From positions 2,728,001 to 2,792,000 of the forward strand of contig NZ_CP080383.1 in NCBI RefSeq assembly GCF_019443325.1: a stretch of 64,000 nucleotides of DNA, given 5' to 3'. The notes under the pieces were generated by a model that worked only from the letters and a program-made list of their open reading frames with translations, made no database searches and was not told where the DNA came from. Each line of letters starts with the position of its first letter. The first letter of the stretch is position 1. Both the position numbers and the translations under genes were made by a program. The stretch comes from Cryobacterium sp. PAMC25264 (GTDB taxonomy: Bacteria > Actinomycetota > Actinomycetes > Actinomycetales > Microbacteriaceae). Shown in pieces: positions 53,238 to 62,865 of this stretch.

Positions 53238-55012
53238 GGAATCGGCACTCCAGCCGCGGTGAATGCCGGCTTCACGTCGACGACCACATTGACGCCATAA
53301 GTGGTCGAGACCGGAGAGAGGAACTTCGGCGGTGCGATGTACCGGAAGCGGTCGTCGTACAAGTACGCCTTGGTGTATCCGTTGCTTCCACTGCGCACGA
53401 TGCCGCGGAACTTCTGAGAGATGGCGCCTTTGACGGTCAATGTTCCTTGTGTGCCGCCACGGTCGTAGTTCTGCACCTGGAACGTGTGGGCCACCGACAG
53501 GATCGCGGCGCTGATCGTTCGGTCGTTCCCCAGCAATGCCGAGTACGACCCGCCCGAAACCTTGACCGGGTTCCAGACCCACACCGCGTTCTGGCCGACC
53601 AGGCCGAGGATGTCATCCTGCGCAGACACATACGTGATGTCGCCCGTCACGTACACGTAGTTCTCCGCGGCGAGAGTGATGGCACCGCTCAGCGCGCCAC
53701 TGACGAAGAGGTCCCCGTTGCGGCAGCCGTACGATGTCGCGACCGACGCGACATACTCTCCACTCATCGGGTACCCGATACCGTTTCCGGCCGCGCACAC
53801 AGCGTTCGTGATGCCGGTCGGGTACATGCCCACGCCGCTCGTCGGCCAGGTGTTGGGATTACCGATTGCAGTCGGAACATTTTGCACGAAGATCAGGTTG
53901 CGGTCGAGCACATCGATGGTTGCGCCCGTGGTCGAGGCCAGTCCGCCGGTCCCGCTACCCGGCGTTCCGCATCTCGCCGGCGTGGTTCCGGACGTGGCGG
54001 GCTCGCCGGCTACATTTGTCTTCTTGGTCCACGGCGACCACACCGTCATCTTGCCGTTACTGGTCAAGGTGATTTTGGTGGGCCCCGTGTACAGGCATCC
54101 CGGCACCGCCACGACTGCGATGGGCAGGTCGGACCGGGTTTCGCTCTTCATCTCCGAGTTGGTCTGCGGCATCCCCACCTTCGGGCTGTAGGTGGGATTG
54201 CCCTTCGAAAAGACCTGACCCGTGCACGACGATCCGTTCGAGTCCTGTTTGAGATACCGCAATCCCGTTGGCGGGTTGTTGGCTGTCGTGACGATGCCGT
54301 TGAAAGTCGCGGCGCATGCGCGAATGGTGTCGTTCGAGTGCACCGGGCCATTGATAACGTCACTATTGCCGAACGCGATGTCGCTGCAGGCGCTGGTGGG
54401 CGGTGTCGGCGCAGGACGACCCTGCCAGGCATATTGAACGCAGGTGGCGACGTCATCGCCGTTCTGGTCGGGATCTTGGATCTCATAGTCGGTGAAGTAG
54501 AGGAAGTCGATGAATCCCTGCTGCTTCAAGTTCGCCACAATGGTGCGAGTGGCCTGGCCGACCCGACCCGTCGAACGAATACGCAGGATGCCCGAGCTTG
54601 AGTACTTCGAGGTATCAACCTCATAGCGGTAAGTGGCCCGACCGTCACTGCCTTCGACGGCGCCCCAGGTGCCGCTCGCTCCGACCCCGAAGGCCGGGTT
54701 AGTCTGCGCTCCAGTGGGTAGGAGCAGAGTGCTGGTGCTGCTGAATGGCGCCGCCGAGTTGCCGTAGATCATGTAGGCGTTGTCGTTCGCCAGCCGGCTC
54801 TCGTACTCCTCGACACCCGCGTATGCGGCCGAGCTCGCGGCACTCCAGTTCTGGTCGGAGCTGGCCTTGACGAGGCCGCTCACGGAGAACGCCAAAGCCG
54901 ATGTCACCAGGATCAGCATGACCATCCCCGTGCCAATCACCATGGGCAGGGCGATGCCAGCCTCGCGGTCGCTCGGCCGTTGCCGCCCATGCTTCCGTCT
55001 GACCATGAGCAT
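53234..55012 (-). CDS. PilX-like minor pilus assembly protein
   Basis: The 592-residue protein has a basic start (RRKHGRQRPSDREAG) followed by IALPMVIGTGMVMLILVTSALAFS, a prepilin-like hydrophobic helix in which the class III cleavage site is degenerate and Leu replaces the usual Glu+5. The long extracellular part has many Gly/Ser/Thr-rich beta segments and several Cys. PilX_N-type proteins of actinobacterial and deinococcal pili look like this. It lies between pilW-like and pilD genes with overlaps (TGATG, GTGA). Possible tip or adhesin subunit. Confidence 0.7.
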   Translation of the reverse strand: MLMVRRKHGRQRPSDREAGIALPMVIGTGMVMLILVTSALAFSVSGLVKASSDQNWSAASSAAYAGVEEYESRLANDNAYMIYGNSAAPFSSTSTLLLPTGAQTNPAFGVGASGTWGAVEGSDGRATYRYEVDTSKYSSSGILRIRSTGRVGQATRTIVANLKQQGFIDFLYFTDYEIQDPDQNGDDVATCVQYAWQGRPAPTPPTSACSDIAFGNSDVINGPVHSNDTIRACAATFNGIVTTANNPPTGLRYLKQDSNGSSCTGQVFSKGNPTYSPKVGMPQTNSEMKSETRSDLPIAVVAVPGCLYTGPTKITLTSNGKMTVWSPWTKKTNVAGEPATSGTTPARCGTPGSGTGGLASTTGATIDVLDRNLIFVQNVPTAIGNPNTWPTSGVGMYPTGITNAVCAAGNGIGYPMSGEYVASVATSYGCRNGDLFVSGALSGAITLAAENYVYVTGDITYVSAQDDILGLVGQNAVWVWNPVKVSGGSYSALLGNDRTISAAILSVAHTFQVQNYDRGGTQGTLTVKGAISQKFRGIVRSGSNGYTKAYLYDDRFRYIAPPKFLSPVSTTYGVNVVVDVKPAFTAAGVPIP

Positions 55013-55704
55013 CAGGGCCCCGTTCTGTAGATGGGGAGGTTGGGCATGCCCACGGTGTTCTGCAGAGTGACCGCTGAGCGGGTATCGGTGGCGCTTCCCT
55101 GAAGCGTCATTGTGACCTTGATCGCTGCGATGGTCTGGCGTTGAGCTGGACTCAACCCTCCAGTCGGGGACGTCAGTTCGGTACCGTCCTTGAGCACGTA
55201 GGTGAAAAGGTACGGCGCGCTACCGCTCTGGGGCGCGACGGTGCCCGCCATGATGCGGGTGGAGCTGGACACCGTGGAGAACGTGAAGAATCCCGAACCA
55301 ACCGGAGTCTCAATTGCCGGCCACTGTGTCTCGATCAAGCGGCGACTTGTGTCGAGAGACAGTTGGATCTTCACAGGCAGTTCCGCCGAAGATACCAGGT
55401 TGATGTAGGCGTAGAGGGTGACGGACTCTCGCATCGCGGTCTCGAGAGCAGGCTGGTTGGCCGCACCCGAGACCGGGTTCTCCGTGGCTGCCCGGATCAC
55501 ACGAGAAACCTCGTTCATACCGTTGGAAGCCTCACGAGTATTGCTGTTCAGGGTTCTCGCCTGGGAAACGGTGCGCATCGTGCTCGAGTAGAGGCCGGAG
55601 ACGATCACTCCCACGATGGCGAGCAGAAGCATCGCGACGAGTAGTTCGACGAGGCTGATTCCCTGGTCGTTTTGGTTCAGCCGGTGCCGAGTACGGGCGA
55701 TCAC
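55012..55704 (-). CDS. PilW-type minor prepilin
   Basis: The 230-residue protein has a short leader ending NDQG, then ISLVELLVAMLLLAIVGVIVSG, a prepilin methylation motif with Gly at -1 and Glu at +5. A helix (ARTLNSNTREASNGMNEVSRVIRAATE) and beta domain follow. Such minor pilins start pilus assembly as part of the tip. It overlaps both neighbours by 1-4 bases. Confidence 0.82.
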   Translation of the reverse strand: MIARTRHRLNQNDQGISLVELLVAMLLLAIVGVIVSGLYSSTMRTVSQARTLNSNTREASNGMNEVSRVIRAATENPVSGAANQPALETAMRESVTLYAYINLVSSAELPVKIQLSLDTSRRLIETQWPAIETPVGSGFFTFSTVSSSTRIMAGTVAPQSGSAPYLFTYVLKDGTELTSPTGGLSPAQRQTIAAIKVTMTLQGSATDTRSAVTLQNTVGMPNLPIYRTGP

Positions 55705-57068
55705 GGTGCCACCACTCGGGGGTCCAGAGTGACAAGGCCCGACAGGACGGTCGACGGGGCCGGAACGCTCAGGCCCGACGTGACGGGGGTCGATTCGGCA
55801 CCGAGCGTGGTGCCGCTGGACAGCCGCCAGGCGCCGTAGGGCAAGGCGAGCGTCACCGAGTTACTGCCGAGCTTGCCGAAGCTGTAGTTCATCGTGCCGG
55901 CGCACCCTGCTGCGCCGGTCCCCGGTGCGTACGCTTGGGAGGCAGCTACAAGGAACTTGCCGTTGAGGCCAGTCACTGTGACCAGGCCCATTGGGACAGT
56001 TGTGGCGATGGGAACGCCGGGGAGAGTCGCCACGGCAGGTACCGCATGGCCGACCGCACCATCCGGTCGGGGCGTGGTCCATTCGGCGGGATTCGGTGAG
56101 ATGCAGCCCGGTACGGTGGCACTCGACGCAACGTACTTGCCGCTGAAGATCTGGTAGCCGGAGGCAAACGGGTGGAGCTCGAAGACCTTGGACAACGCAC
56201 TCGTCGTTGCAGTTCGGGTGTAGAGCGGGTACGTGCTCATGAAGGTCGTATCCAGATTGGTCGGGAGGATCGCCGACCCTGCGGGGGCGTTGGACGCATA
56301 CGTGACCGTGTAGGCGCCGAAGCGGTCGTACTGGAACGCCACTGAGGCTGCGGCACCAGCACCGACCCCCACGAAAGAGACGGGAGTGCTGACCTGGTTC
56401 ACATCAACTGAGTTCGGCGATGAGACGGATACGTTGTAGTTGCCCGGGACGACCTTGAGGATGTAGCTGCAGCCTTGAGCATCGGTGGGGTCAGGAGTTT
56501 CGGTCAGGGTGGCGGCTCCCGCAGCGGGTATGGCGGGAGCGGCGGACACGATCACACCGGCCCTGCCGGTGCCAGACGCGCCCCGAACTGAGACCAGGAT
56601 GGTGCCCAGCGTCGGGTCGTTTATGCGGGTGCCGGGGGCGATCACGGTGTCGCCTCGGACCGGCAGGGTCGCAGCGCGCATGCCGTCCCAGGTGACTGAA
56701 ACATTCACGCGTTTGTACTTGAGTTGTCCGCCTCCCGAACCGCAGGTGGCGTCGGCGCTGACCGACGTCACCCAGTTGGTCTGGCGGTGCAGGTGAAAGG
56801 TGGTGCCGTTGATGGTGGTGGTCTTGTCGGCGTCCACCAAGGTGAAGAGGTCTTCCACCGCCCGATTCAGGTCGATTTCCTGCGCGACCAGGTTGGCCGC
56901 CGCTTCGCGGGAGCGGTTGTCGTTGCCCATCGACAGGGACAGGGTGAGTGCGTAGGCCACCGACACGGCAATCATCGCGAAGACCATCATGGCGACCATG
57001 ATCTCGATGATGGTGAGGCCGGAGTCCCGGTCCGCGGTCCCGCCGAGGCGAGCACGAATCCTGCTCAT
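55701..57068 (-). CDS. PilV-type minor prepilin, long form
   Basis: From ATG 57068 (AGAGGG upstream) the leader ends DRDSG, followed by LTIIEIMVAMMVFAMIAVSVAYAL, a prepilin motif with Glu +5. At 455 residues it is much longer than a usual minor pilin (150-250). The extra part has beta-sandwich-like stretches (ILVSVRGASGTGRAGVIVSA, CSYILKVVPGNYNVSVSS) that could be a carboxypeptidase-regulatory/Ig-like stalk for adhesion. Three or more Cys pairs are possible. Confidence 0.78.
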   Translation of the reverse strand: MSRIRARLGGTADRDSGLTIIEIMVAMMVFAMIAVSVAYALTLSLSMGNDNRSREAAANLVAQEIDLNRAVEDLFTLVDADKTTTINGTTFHLHRQTNWVTSVSADATCGSGGGQLKYKRVNVSVTWDGMRAATLPVRGDTVIAPGTRINDPTLGTILVSVRGASGTGRAGVIVSAAPAIPAAGAATLTETPDPTDAQGCSYILKVVPGNYNVSVSSPNSVDVNQVSTPVSFVGVGAGAAASVAFQYDRFGAYTVTYASNAPAGSAILPTNLDTTFMSTYPLYTRTATTSALSKVFELHPFASGYQIFSGKYVASSATVPGCISPNPAEWTTPRPDGAVGHAVPAVATLPGVPIATTVPMGLVTVTGLNGKFLVAASQAYAPGTGAAGCAGTMNYSFGKLGSNSVTLALPYGAWRLSSGTTLGAESTPVTSGLSVPAPSTVLSGLVTLDPRVVAP

Positions 57069-57113
57069 GTGGTGGCCCTCTCGGCGTTGGTTCAACTTCG
57101 GGTGTTGCCCAGC

Positions 57114-57146
57114 GGGTGGGGTACCGCGGAACGCGGTGCCCCACCC
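57114..57146 (-). terminator. Terminator hairpin after pilA
   Basis: GGGTGGGGTACCGCG (57114-57128) and CGCGGTGCCCCACCC (57132-57146) form a 15-bp stem with one mismatch and a GAA loop, in the gap between pilA and the pilV-like gene. No T-run follows. It may reduce read-through so that the major pilin is made in excess over minor pilins. Confidence 0.7.
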
Positions 57147-57185
57147 ACTAGCTGGCGATAATGCCTCGCCTAGCTCTGTGCGGTG

Positions 57186-57680
57186 TTACGGCGCGGTGCA
57201 GGCGCCGGGAAGTGGCGTTACTGTCCCATTGACCTTCAGAGTTCCTCCGGATTCGAGGGAGAAGAAGACGGGAGCGCCGGTGCTAGTGCTCTTGCCAGCG
57301 ACACAAAAAGCGCTTCCGGAGCCCTTTTTGTAGGTCAGCTTCAGAGTGTTTGTGCCTTTCGACGCACCGGCGTTAATCGCAGCCGTGGTTAGGGCGACAC
57401 CTGCCGTATCGATCACCGCAGCCTCGTCGGGCAGCGAGCCGGTATTGGTCTGCAGACTGACGACGGCAGTCTTGAGGTTCACGACGTCAGACTGAGCGGA
57501 GCTGTCTTTGGCGTTGTCCTGAACACCCAGGTACACGGGAATGGCGATCGCAGCCAGGATCCCGATAATGATGACGACCACGAGGAGTTCGATCAGGGTG
57601 AAGCCCTTGTCGTTCGAGTCGGGGTCGTTGCGGCGGCGGTTGAGTGCGGCGAGGCTGCGAGAGAGCAAGGTGACATCCAT
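57186..57680 (-). CDS. pilA: Type IV major prepilin PilA
   Basis: About 164 residues from ATG 57680; an upstream start at 57725 is possible. The leader of 26 residues ends NDKG. The mature protein starts FTLIELLVVVIIIGILAAIAIPVY with Glu +5, then a helix and a small C-terminal domain with Cys in AFCVAG and PGACTAP that likely form the D-region disulfide. Mature length is about 138 residues. A hairpin follows the gene. It is the pilus shaft subunit. Confidence 0.9.
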   Translation of the reverse strand: MDVTLLSRSLAALNRRRNDPDSNDKGFTLIELLVVVIIIGILAAIAIPVYLGVQDNAKDSSAQSDVVNLKTAVVSLQTNTGSLPDEAAVIDTAGVALTTAAINAGASKGTNTLKLTYKKGSGSAFCVAGKSTSTGAPVFFSLESGGTLKVNGTVTPLPGACTAP

Positions 57681-57784
57681 TCCATAGGTGGTTCGAACTG
57701 GCGGTCGGGGCCGCTCTGCTGTCATGTTATTGGGAGGATATTCCCAGCTACGACCCATGAATGAGGGGTATTTTACGCAGGTCA

Positions 57785-57802
57785 GGCCCCATTTATGGGG
57801 TC
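57785..57802 (-). terminator. Short hairpin after pilC
   Basis: CCCCAT and ATGGGG flank a tiny AT loop about 80 bases after the pilC stop and 105 bases before the pilA start. It is small, and could equally be a regulatory site for pilA. Confidence 0.35.
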
Positions 57803-57878
57803 ATACCGAATATCACTAGTTGAATGCGGGCTCGCTAAAAGTCCATGACTCCTGCACACCGCCAGATCGGTCAGGCTT

Positions 57879-59108
57879 CTACTTAATGACCGAAGCGATA
57901 CTGAAAATGGGCAGATAGAGGGCGATGACCATGCCGCCGATCACCACACCGAGGAAGGCGATCAGGATGGGCTCGATTGCCGAGGTGAGCTGCTCGGTGG
58001 TGGACTCGACCTCCTGGTCGTAGAAGTCGGCGATCTTGTTGAGCATGGTCTCCAACGAGCCGGCATCCTCGCCCACAGCGATCATCTGCGTGACCATAGG
58101 CGGGAATACGGGCTGCCGAATGAGGGGGCCCGCGATTGATTGGCCCTGTCTGACGGACTCGGCGACCTTGACCAGGGCGTTCTCGATGACCCAGTTGCCG
58201 GAGGTCTCACCGACGATCTTGAGGGCTTGGAGTATGGGCACCCCGGCACCGATCATGTTGGCGAAATTGCGGCTGAACCGCGCCACAGCAATCTTTTTGA
58301 GCAGACTACCGAACACCGGCAGTTTGAGCTTGACCGGGTCCACAGCCATCCGCACCCGGCTGGTGTGCTTGTTCTTACGCCACCAGAAGCCGAAGCCGAT
58401 GCCGACGACGGCGAGAACGGGCACGACGTAGACCATGGCATGGGAAAGATTGACCAGGATCATGGTGGGCGCCGGGAGCCCGCTTCCCAGCCCCTTGAAC
58501 ATGTCCTCGAAGATCGGGACGATGAAAATGAGCATGATCAGTACTGAAACCAGGGACATGATCAGCACGATCACCGGGTAGGTCATCGCCGACTTGATGG
58601 TGCCGCGCAGCTTGACCTCTTTTTCGAAGTTCGCCGCGATCGACTCCAGCGCACCGTCGAGAAAACCGCCGGTCTCTCCCGCGCGGACCATGTTGATCAT
58701 GATCGGCGGGAAGGACTCGCTGTGCTTGGCGAACGATTCGGAGATCGAGACCCCGGTCTCCACGTCGTCGCGCACCTGGGCGAGAATCTTCGCGAGTGGC
58801 TTGCTTTCGGTCTGTTCGGCCAGGATGTTGAGGGTGCGCAGCAGCGACAGGCCGGATCCGATCATGGTGGCCATCTGCCGGCTCATGATGGCCAGGTCCT
58901 TGAGGCCGACTCCGCGGCTGAAGCCGGGGATCGAGATCTCGCGGTTGAGGCCGGTGCCCTCGGCCGACTCCGTGATGGAGATCGGCGAGATACCCATGGT
59001 GCTGAGGCGCGTCGCCACGGCCCCCTCGCTCGGTGCATCCAGCTTGCCCTTGACCGTCTTGCCCTTGCTGTCACGGCCCGTGTAGACCCACGGCTGAACG
59101 GCTGACAT
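57879..59108 (-). CDS. pilC: Type IV pilus inner-membrane platform protein PilC
   Basis: The 409-residue protein has two GspF/PilC repeats: MSRQMATMIGSGLSLLRTLNIL and RNFANMIGAGVPILQALKIVGE, each with a helical domain, and membrane helices VIVLIMSLVSVLIMLIFIVPIF and the C-terminal ILIAFLGVVIGGMVIALYLPIF. It anchors the PilB and PilT motors. The ATG overlaps the pilT stop (TGATG). Confidence 0.93.
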   Translation of the reverse strand: MSAVQPWVYTGRDSKGKTVKGKLDAPSEGAVATRLSTMGISPISITESAEGTGLNREISIPGFSRGVGLKDLAIMSRQMATMIGSGLSLLRTLNILAEQTESKPLAKILAQVRDDVETGVSISESFAKHSESFPPIMINMVRAGETGGFLDGALESIAANFEKEVKLRGTIKSAMTYPVIVLIMSLVSVLIMLIFIVPIFEDMFKGLGSGLPAPTMILVNLSHAMVYVVPVLAVVGIGFGFWWRKNKHTSRVRMAVDPVKLKLPVFGSLLKKIAVARFSRNFANMIGAGVPILQALKIVGETSGNWVIENALVKVAESVRQGQSIAGPLIRQPVFPPMVTQMIAVGEDAGSLETMLNKIADFYDQEVESTTEQLTSAIEPILIAFLGVVIGGMVIALYLPIFSIASVIK

Positions 59109-60882
59109 CAGCGCTGCGGAATGGAGTAGGTGTCGCCGTAGTCGACGCCACCGCTGCCCATGTTGTTCGACGGCGCATCTGTGGGACTCTCGGCGCGCTT
59201 GATGAGCTGGGTGAGACTCTCGGTGTCGTGCGCCTTGTCCATGGCGGCCTGACGCGTTATCTGGCCGGAGTCGACGAGGTCGGCGAGGTGCTGGTCCATG
59301 GTGTGCATGCCCTCGGCGCTGCCGGCCTGCATCATCGAGGTGATCTGATGGGTCTTGCCCTCGCGAATGAGGTTGGCGATGGCCGGGGTAGTGACCAGGA
59401 TCTCGGTCGCCACGACCCGGCCCTTATCGTTCGCCTTCTTGACCAGGGTCTGGCAGACCACGCCGCGCAGGGTTGCGGCGAGTTGGGTGCGGATCTGGCC
59501 CTGCTGGTGCGGGGGGAAGACGTCGATCATGCGATCGATGGTCTGGGCGGCGTCCTGGGTATGCAGGGTGGCGAAGACGAGGTGGCCGGTCTCGGCCGCG
59601 GTCAGGGCCACAGAGATCGTCTCCAGGTCGCGGAGCTCGCCGATCAGGATGATGTCCGGGTCCTGGCGCAGCACGTGTTTGAGGGCCGCAGCGAAGCTGT
59701 GGGTGTCGTGGCCGACCTCCCGCTGGTTGACCAACGACTTCTTGTGCTTGTGCAGAAACTCGATCGGGTCTTCCACGGTGACGATATGGTCGGGCCGGGT
59801 GCTGTTGGCCAGGTCGACCATGGCGGCCAGGGTGGTGGACTTGCCCGAGCCGGTGGGGCCGGTGACTAGCACGAGACCGCGCGGCAGCAGCGAGAAGCGG
59901 CCGACGGACTCGGGAACACCGAGCTGCCGGAGCGGCTTGATCTCCCGCGGGATGAGGCGGAACGCTGCTCCGATGGAGTTGCGCTGGTGGTAGAAGTTCA
60001 CCCGGAACCGGGCTCCGGCGGCGGTATACGCGAAGTCGAGTTCGCGCTCTTCGTCGAAGCGCACCCGGTCACCGATCGAGATGATGCTGTACAGGGCCGC
60101 GTTGACCTTCTCCGGCATCCACACCGGCAACCCCTCGATGGGTCGCAGGGCGCCGTCTATGCGCATGGTCGGCGGCGCCCCACCGTGATGTGCAGGTCCG
60201 ACGCCTCCAGCTCCAGCACCAGGGTGAGGGCGTCGATGAGGTCGGCGTCGGCCTGGCGGCCGTCGGGTCCGAAGTGCGGCGGGGCTGGAGTGCGCACCGC
60301 TGGCGCGGACTCGGTCGCCTGCACCGGGATGGCGGCACGCCGGCCGGTGGGCAGGTGCCGGGAGCCGGGCGCGTAGACGCGTTCCTCGGCCGTGGTGCTG
60401 AATTGGGGCGTGATCGGCACTGTGGCCGGCTCGGGATCGGAGCTGGGCTCCGGGAGCCGCTGTAGCGCCGGTGGCCAGGTGGGTTCTGGGACGTGCTCCA
60501 GCGCCGGCGGCCAGCCGAGCTCCGGGACGTGCTCCAGCGCCGGCGGCCAGCCGAGCTCCGGGACGTGCTCCAGCGCCGGCGGCCAGGCCGGTTCGGGCAG
60601 CATGGCGGTCGCCGGCTGGTGGTCGGGAGGGATGATCGGCGTTTGGTGCGCGGGCGGTGCGGCTGCCGTGCCCAGCACCAGGGCGTCGAAGGGCACCGTC
60701 GGTGGATTCACCCGCGCGCGGCGCGCAGGAGGAAGCTCCGTGGTGGTCGACACCGACGTATCCGTCACAGCCTGGTCGCCGGCGGCCGTAGCTGCCGCTT
60801 CGTCGTCGGCGGCGATCGCGTCCCACCAGGACACATTGGCGCCGGGCTCGATGGGCGGAATCTCGTAAATTGGCTTGTCCAT
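59108..60882 (-). pseudogene. pilT: Pilus retraction ATPase PilT with long repeat-bearing N-terminus, one frame break
   Basis: The ATG at 60882 has AAGGAG six bases before it. Residues 1-200 are Pro/Ala-rich and hold four 12-residue repeats of the form PELGWPPALEHV. Then ADADLIDALTLVLELEASDLHITVG joins the PilT core. The frame breaks at 60178-60181, where one more C on the plus strand restores GAPPTMRIDGALRP. The core has GPTGSGKS near 344, EDPIEF, the Asp box DPDIILIGELRD, and the His box HLVFATLHTQDA. Total about 591 residues against about 360 usual. The last part keeps AIANLIREGKTHQI, the PilT AIRNLIRE motif. Confidence 0.87.
60454..60597 (-). repeat. Four 36-bp tandem repeats within pilT
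   Basis: Four adjacent 36-bp units code PEPAWPPALEHV, PELGWPPALEHV twice, and PEPTWPPALQRL. The two middle units are the same at the DNA level, which points to recent duplication. Confidence 0.88.
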
Positions 60883-60909
60883 GCTGTTCTCCTTCGGCAT
60901 GCGCGAGCG

Positions 60910-62580
60910 CTATGCGACGACTCGTAGAATCTCTTCGATTGAGGTCAGGCCCATCCGGACTTTCTCCCACCCGTCTTCGCGGAGGGTGATCATGCCCTCC
61001 GCCCGGGCGGCCCGGCCGATGTCTGCGCTCGAAGCGCGGTCGACGGCGAGACGCTCAATGGTTTCGGACACCGTCATGACCTCGTGCACGGCGATGCGCC
61101 CGCGGTAGCCGGTCTTCGAACAGTTCTGGCACCCGATCGGTTGATAGAGAACAGGCGGCGGCCTGGTCGGGTCAACCCCGAAGTGCAGGGCGGCGAGGTG
61201 CTCGGGCGTGTGCTCCACCGGCTGCTTGCAGCGGTCGCACAGCCGGCGGGCGAGCCGTTGGGCAACCACGCAGTCGAGCGCGGAACCAACTAGGAAGGGT
61301 TCGATGCCCATCTCGGTGAGCCGGGTGATGGCGCTCGGTGCGTCGTTGGTGTGCAGGGTCGACAGCACGAGGTGGCCGGTGAGCGAGGCCTCGATGGCGA
61401 TCTGCGCAGTCTCGTGGTCGCGGATCTCACCCAGCAGCACCACATCCGGGTCACTGCGCAGAATCGAGCGCAGCGCGCTGGCGAACGTAAGTCCGGCCTT
61501 GACGTTCACCTGCACCTGGTTGATGTCTTTCATGCGGTACTCCACCGGGTCTTCGACCGTGATCACGTTGATCTCCGGCCGCGCCACGGAGTGGAGGGTG
61601 GTATACAGGGTGGTGGACTTGCCGGATCCGGTGGGGCCGGTGACCAGGATCATGCCGTACGGCTTGGTGTACGACTTCTGGTACGCCGCATAGTTGTGGT
61701 CGAGCAGGTTGAGGTCGTGCAGGCTCATGGTGGTACTGGAGTTGTCGAGGATGCGCATGACGATCTTCTCGCCCCAGACCGTGGGCAGGGTCGCCACGCG
61801 CAGGTCGATCTGGCGGCCGGCGTGGCTGACCGACATGCGGCCATCCTGCGGTTTGCGTCGCTCGGCGATATCGATATCGCTCATGATCTTGAGCCGGGAG
61901 ATCACACCGTTCTGGATGCTCTTGGGCGCGTGCTGCATCTCGTGCAGCACGCCGTCGATGCGGTAACGCACCCGCAGGCTGTGCTCACCCGGCTCGATGT
62001 GGATATCGGAGGCCTTGTCCTGGATGGCCTGGCTCACCAGCAGGTTCACGAATCGCACGATGGGTGCGTCGTCGTCCTGCGAGTCGGACACCCCGAACGC
62101 CGTGCTCTCGACGGGGGCCTGCTCCTCCTCCATGGTGGTGGTGAGGTTGCTCAGCTCGTCGTCGGCACGGTGGTAGCGAGCGATGGCGGCGAGGAGATCA
62201 TTGCGCTCGGCGACGACGGGGATGATGCGCATGTGCGCGGCCTCGCGCACATCGTCGATCGCGAAGACGTTGCCCGGGTCGACCATCGCGACGACCAGGC
62301 GTCCGGCCTCGATGGTGATCGGCAGCACCAGGTGGCGTTTGGACATCGCGGCGGTGACGAGCGAGACGGCCAGGCGGTCGACCGGGTACTCCATGAGCTC
62401 AACGAACGGGAGACCGGCCTGGTCGGCCTTCGCCTTCGCGAATTGGATCTCCGTGATGACGCCGGAGTCGACCAACGCGCGAACCGCGGCCTCGTCGGCC
62501 GGGTCGCCCGCCATGAGCTTGTCGAGGTGCTCGATCGGCAACAGGCCGTGCAGGATCAGGATTTCCGTCAGGGTGGCCAT
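60910..62580 (-). CDS. pilB: Type IV pilus extension ATPase PilB
   Basis: The 556-residue hexameric ATPase has an N-terminal GspE/MshEN domain (LTEILILHGLLPIEHL, LMEYPVDRLAVSLV), Walker A GPTGSGKS near 316, EDPVEYR, Asp box DPDVVLLGEIRDHETA and His box GHLVLSTLHTNDA. Two CxxC pairs (CDRC, CQNC) near 450-485 form the zinc site of PilB. GGGGGAGG precedes the ATG. It powers pilin polymerisation. First gene of the pil run, 27 bp before pilT. Confidence 0.94.
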   Translation of the reverse strand: MATLTEILILHGLLPIEHLDKLMAGDPADEAAVRALVDSGVITEIQFAKAKADQAGLPFVELMEYPVDRLAVSLVTAAMSKRHLVLPITIEAGRLVVAMVDPGNVFAIDDVREAAHMRIIPVVAERNDLLAAIARYHRADDELSNLTTTMEEEQAPVESTAFGVSDSQDDDAPIVRFVNLLVSQAIQDKASDIHIEPGEHSLRVRYRIDGVLHEMQHAPKSIQNGVISRLKIMSDIDIAERRKPQDGRMSVSHAGRQIDLRVATLPTVWGEKIVMRILDNSSTTMSLHDLNLLDHNYAAYQKSYTKPYGMILVTGPTGSGKSTTLYTTLHSVARPEINVITVEDPVEYRMKDINQVQVNVKAGLTFASALRSILRSDPDVVLLGEIRDHETAQIAIEASLTGHLVLSTLHTNDAPSAITRLTEMGIEPFLVGSALDCVVAQRLARRLCDRCKQPVEHTPEHLAALHFGVDPTRPPPVLYQPIGCQNCSKTGYRGRIAVHEVMTVSETIERLAVDRASSADIGRAARAEGMITLREDGWEKVRMGLTSIEEILRVVA

Positions 62581-62700
62581 ACGACCCTCCCCCTAACGAA
62601 CGTGCTGCTGCGAAAAGCTCGAGATGAGTGGCCGAGTTGGCCGACCGTGCCCGAGGTGTCTCTGGTGACAGCTCACGTTATCGCCGCCCGTCGCGCCGCC

Positions 62701-62736
62701 GACAGTCCCGCAACAGGGGGTGATTGCGGGACTGTC
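62701..62736. promoter_or_regulatory. Strong hairpin upstream of pilB
   Basis: GACAGTCCCGCAA (62701-62713) and TTGCGGGACTGTC (62724-62736) form a perfect 13-bp stem around a 10-nt loop, 120 bases before pilB. It may be an operator for a dimeric regulator or a second terminator for the gene at 62866. Confidence 0.5.
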
Positions 62737-62798
62737 GGGGCGCAACCGCTGCGTGCGCGCCCGACCGCGACCCCATCGCATCCGCCGCCCGATCGAGC

Positions 62799-62862
62799 TC
62801 GCGAACTGTGACTTAAGCACCGAAATGGGCGCGTTTTCGGTGCTTTGCTCACAGCTCGCGGG
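62799..62862 (-). terminator. Terminator hairpin after the gene at 62866
   Basis: AAGCACCGAAA and TTTCGGTGCTT form an 11-bp core stem, and flanking CGCGAACTGTGA and TCACAGCTCGCG extend it with one mismatch. It lies directly after the stop codon on the minus strand. Confidence 0.7.
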
Positions 62863-62865
62863 AGG

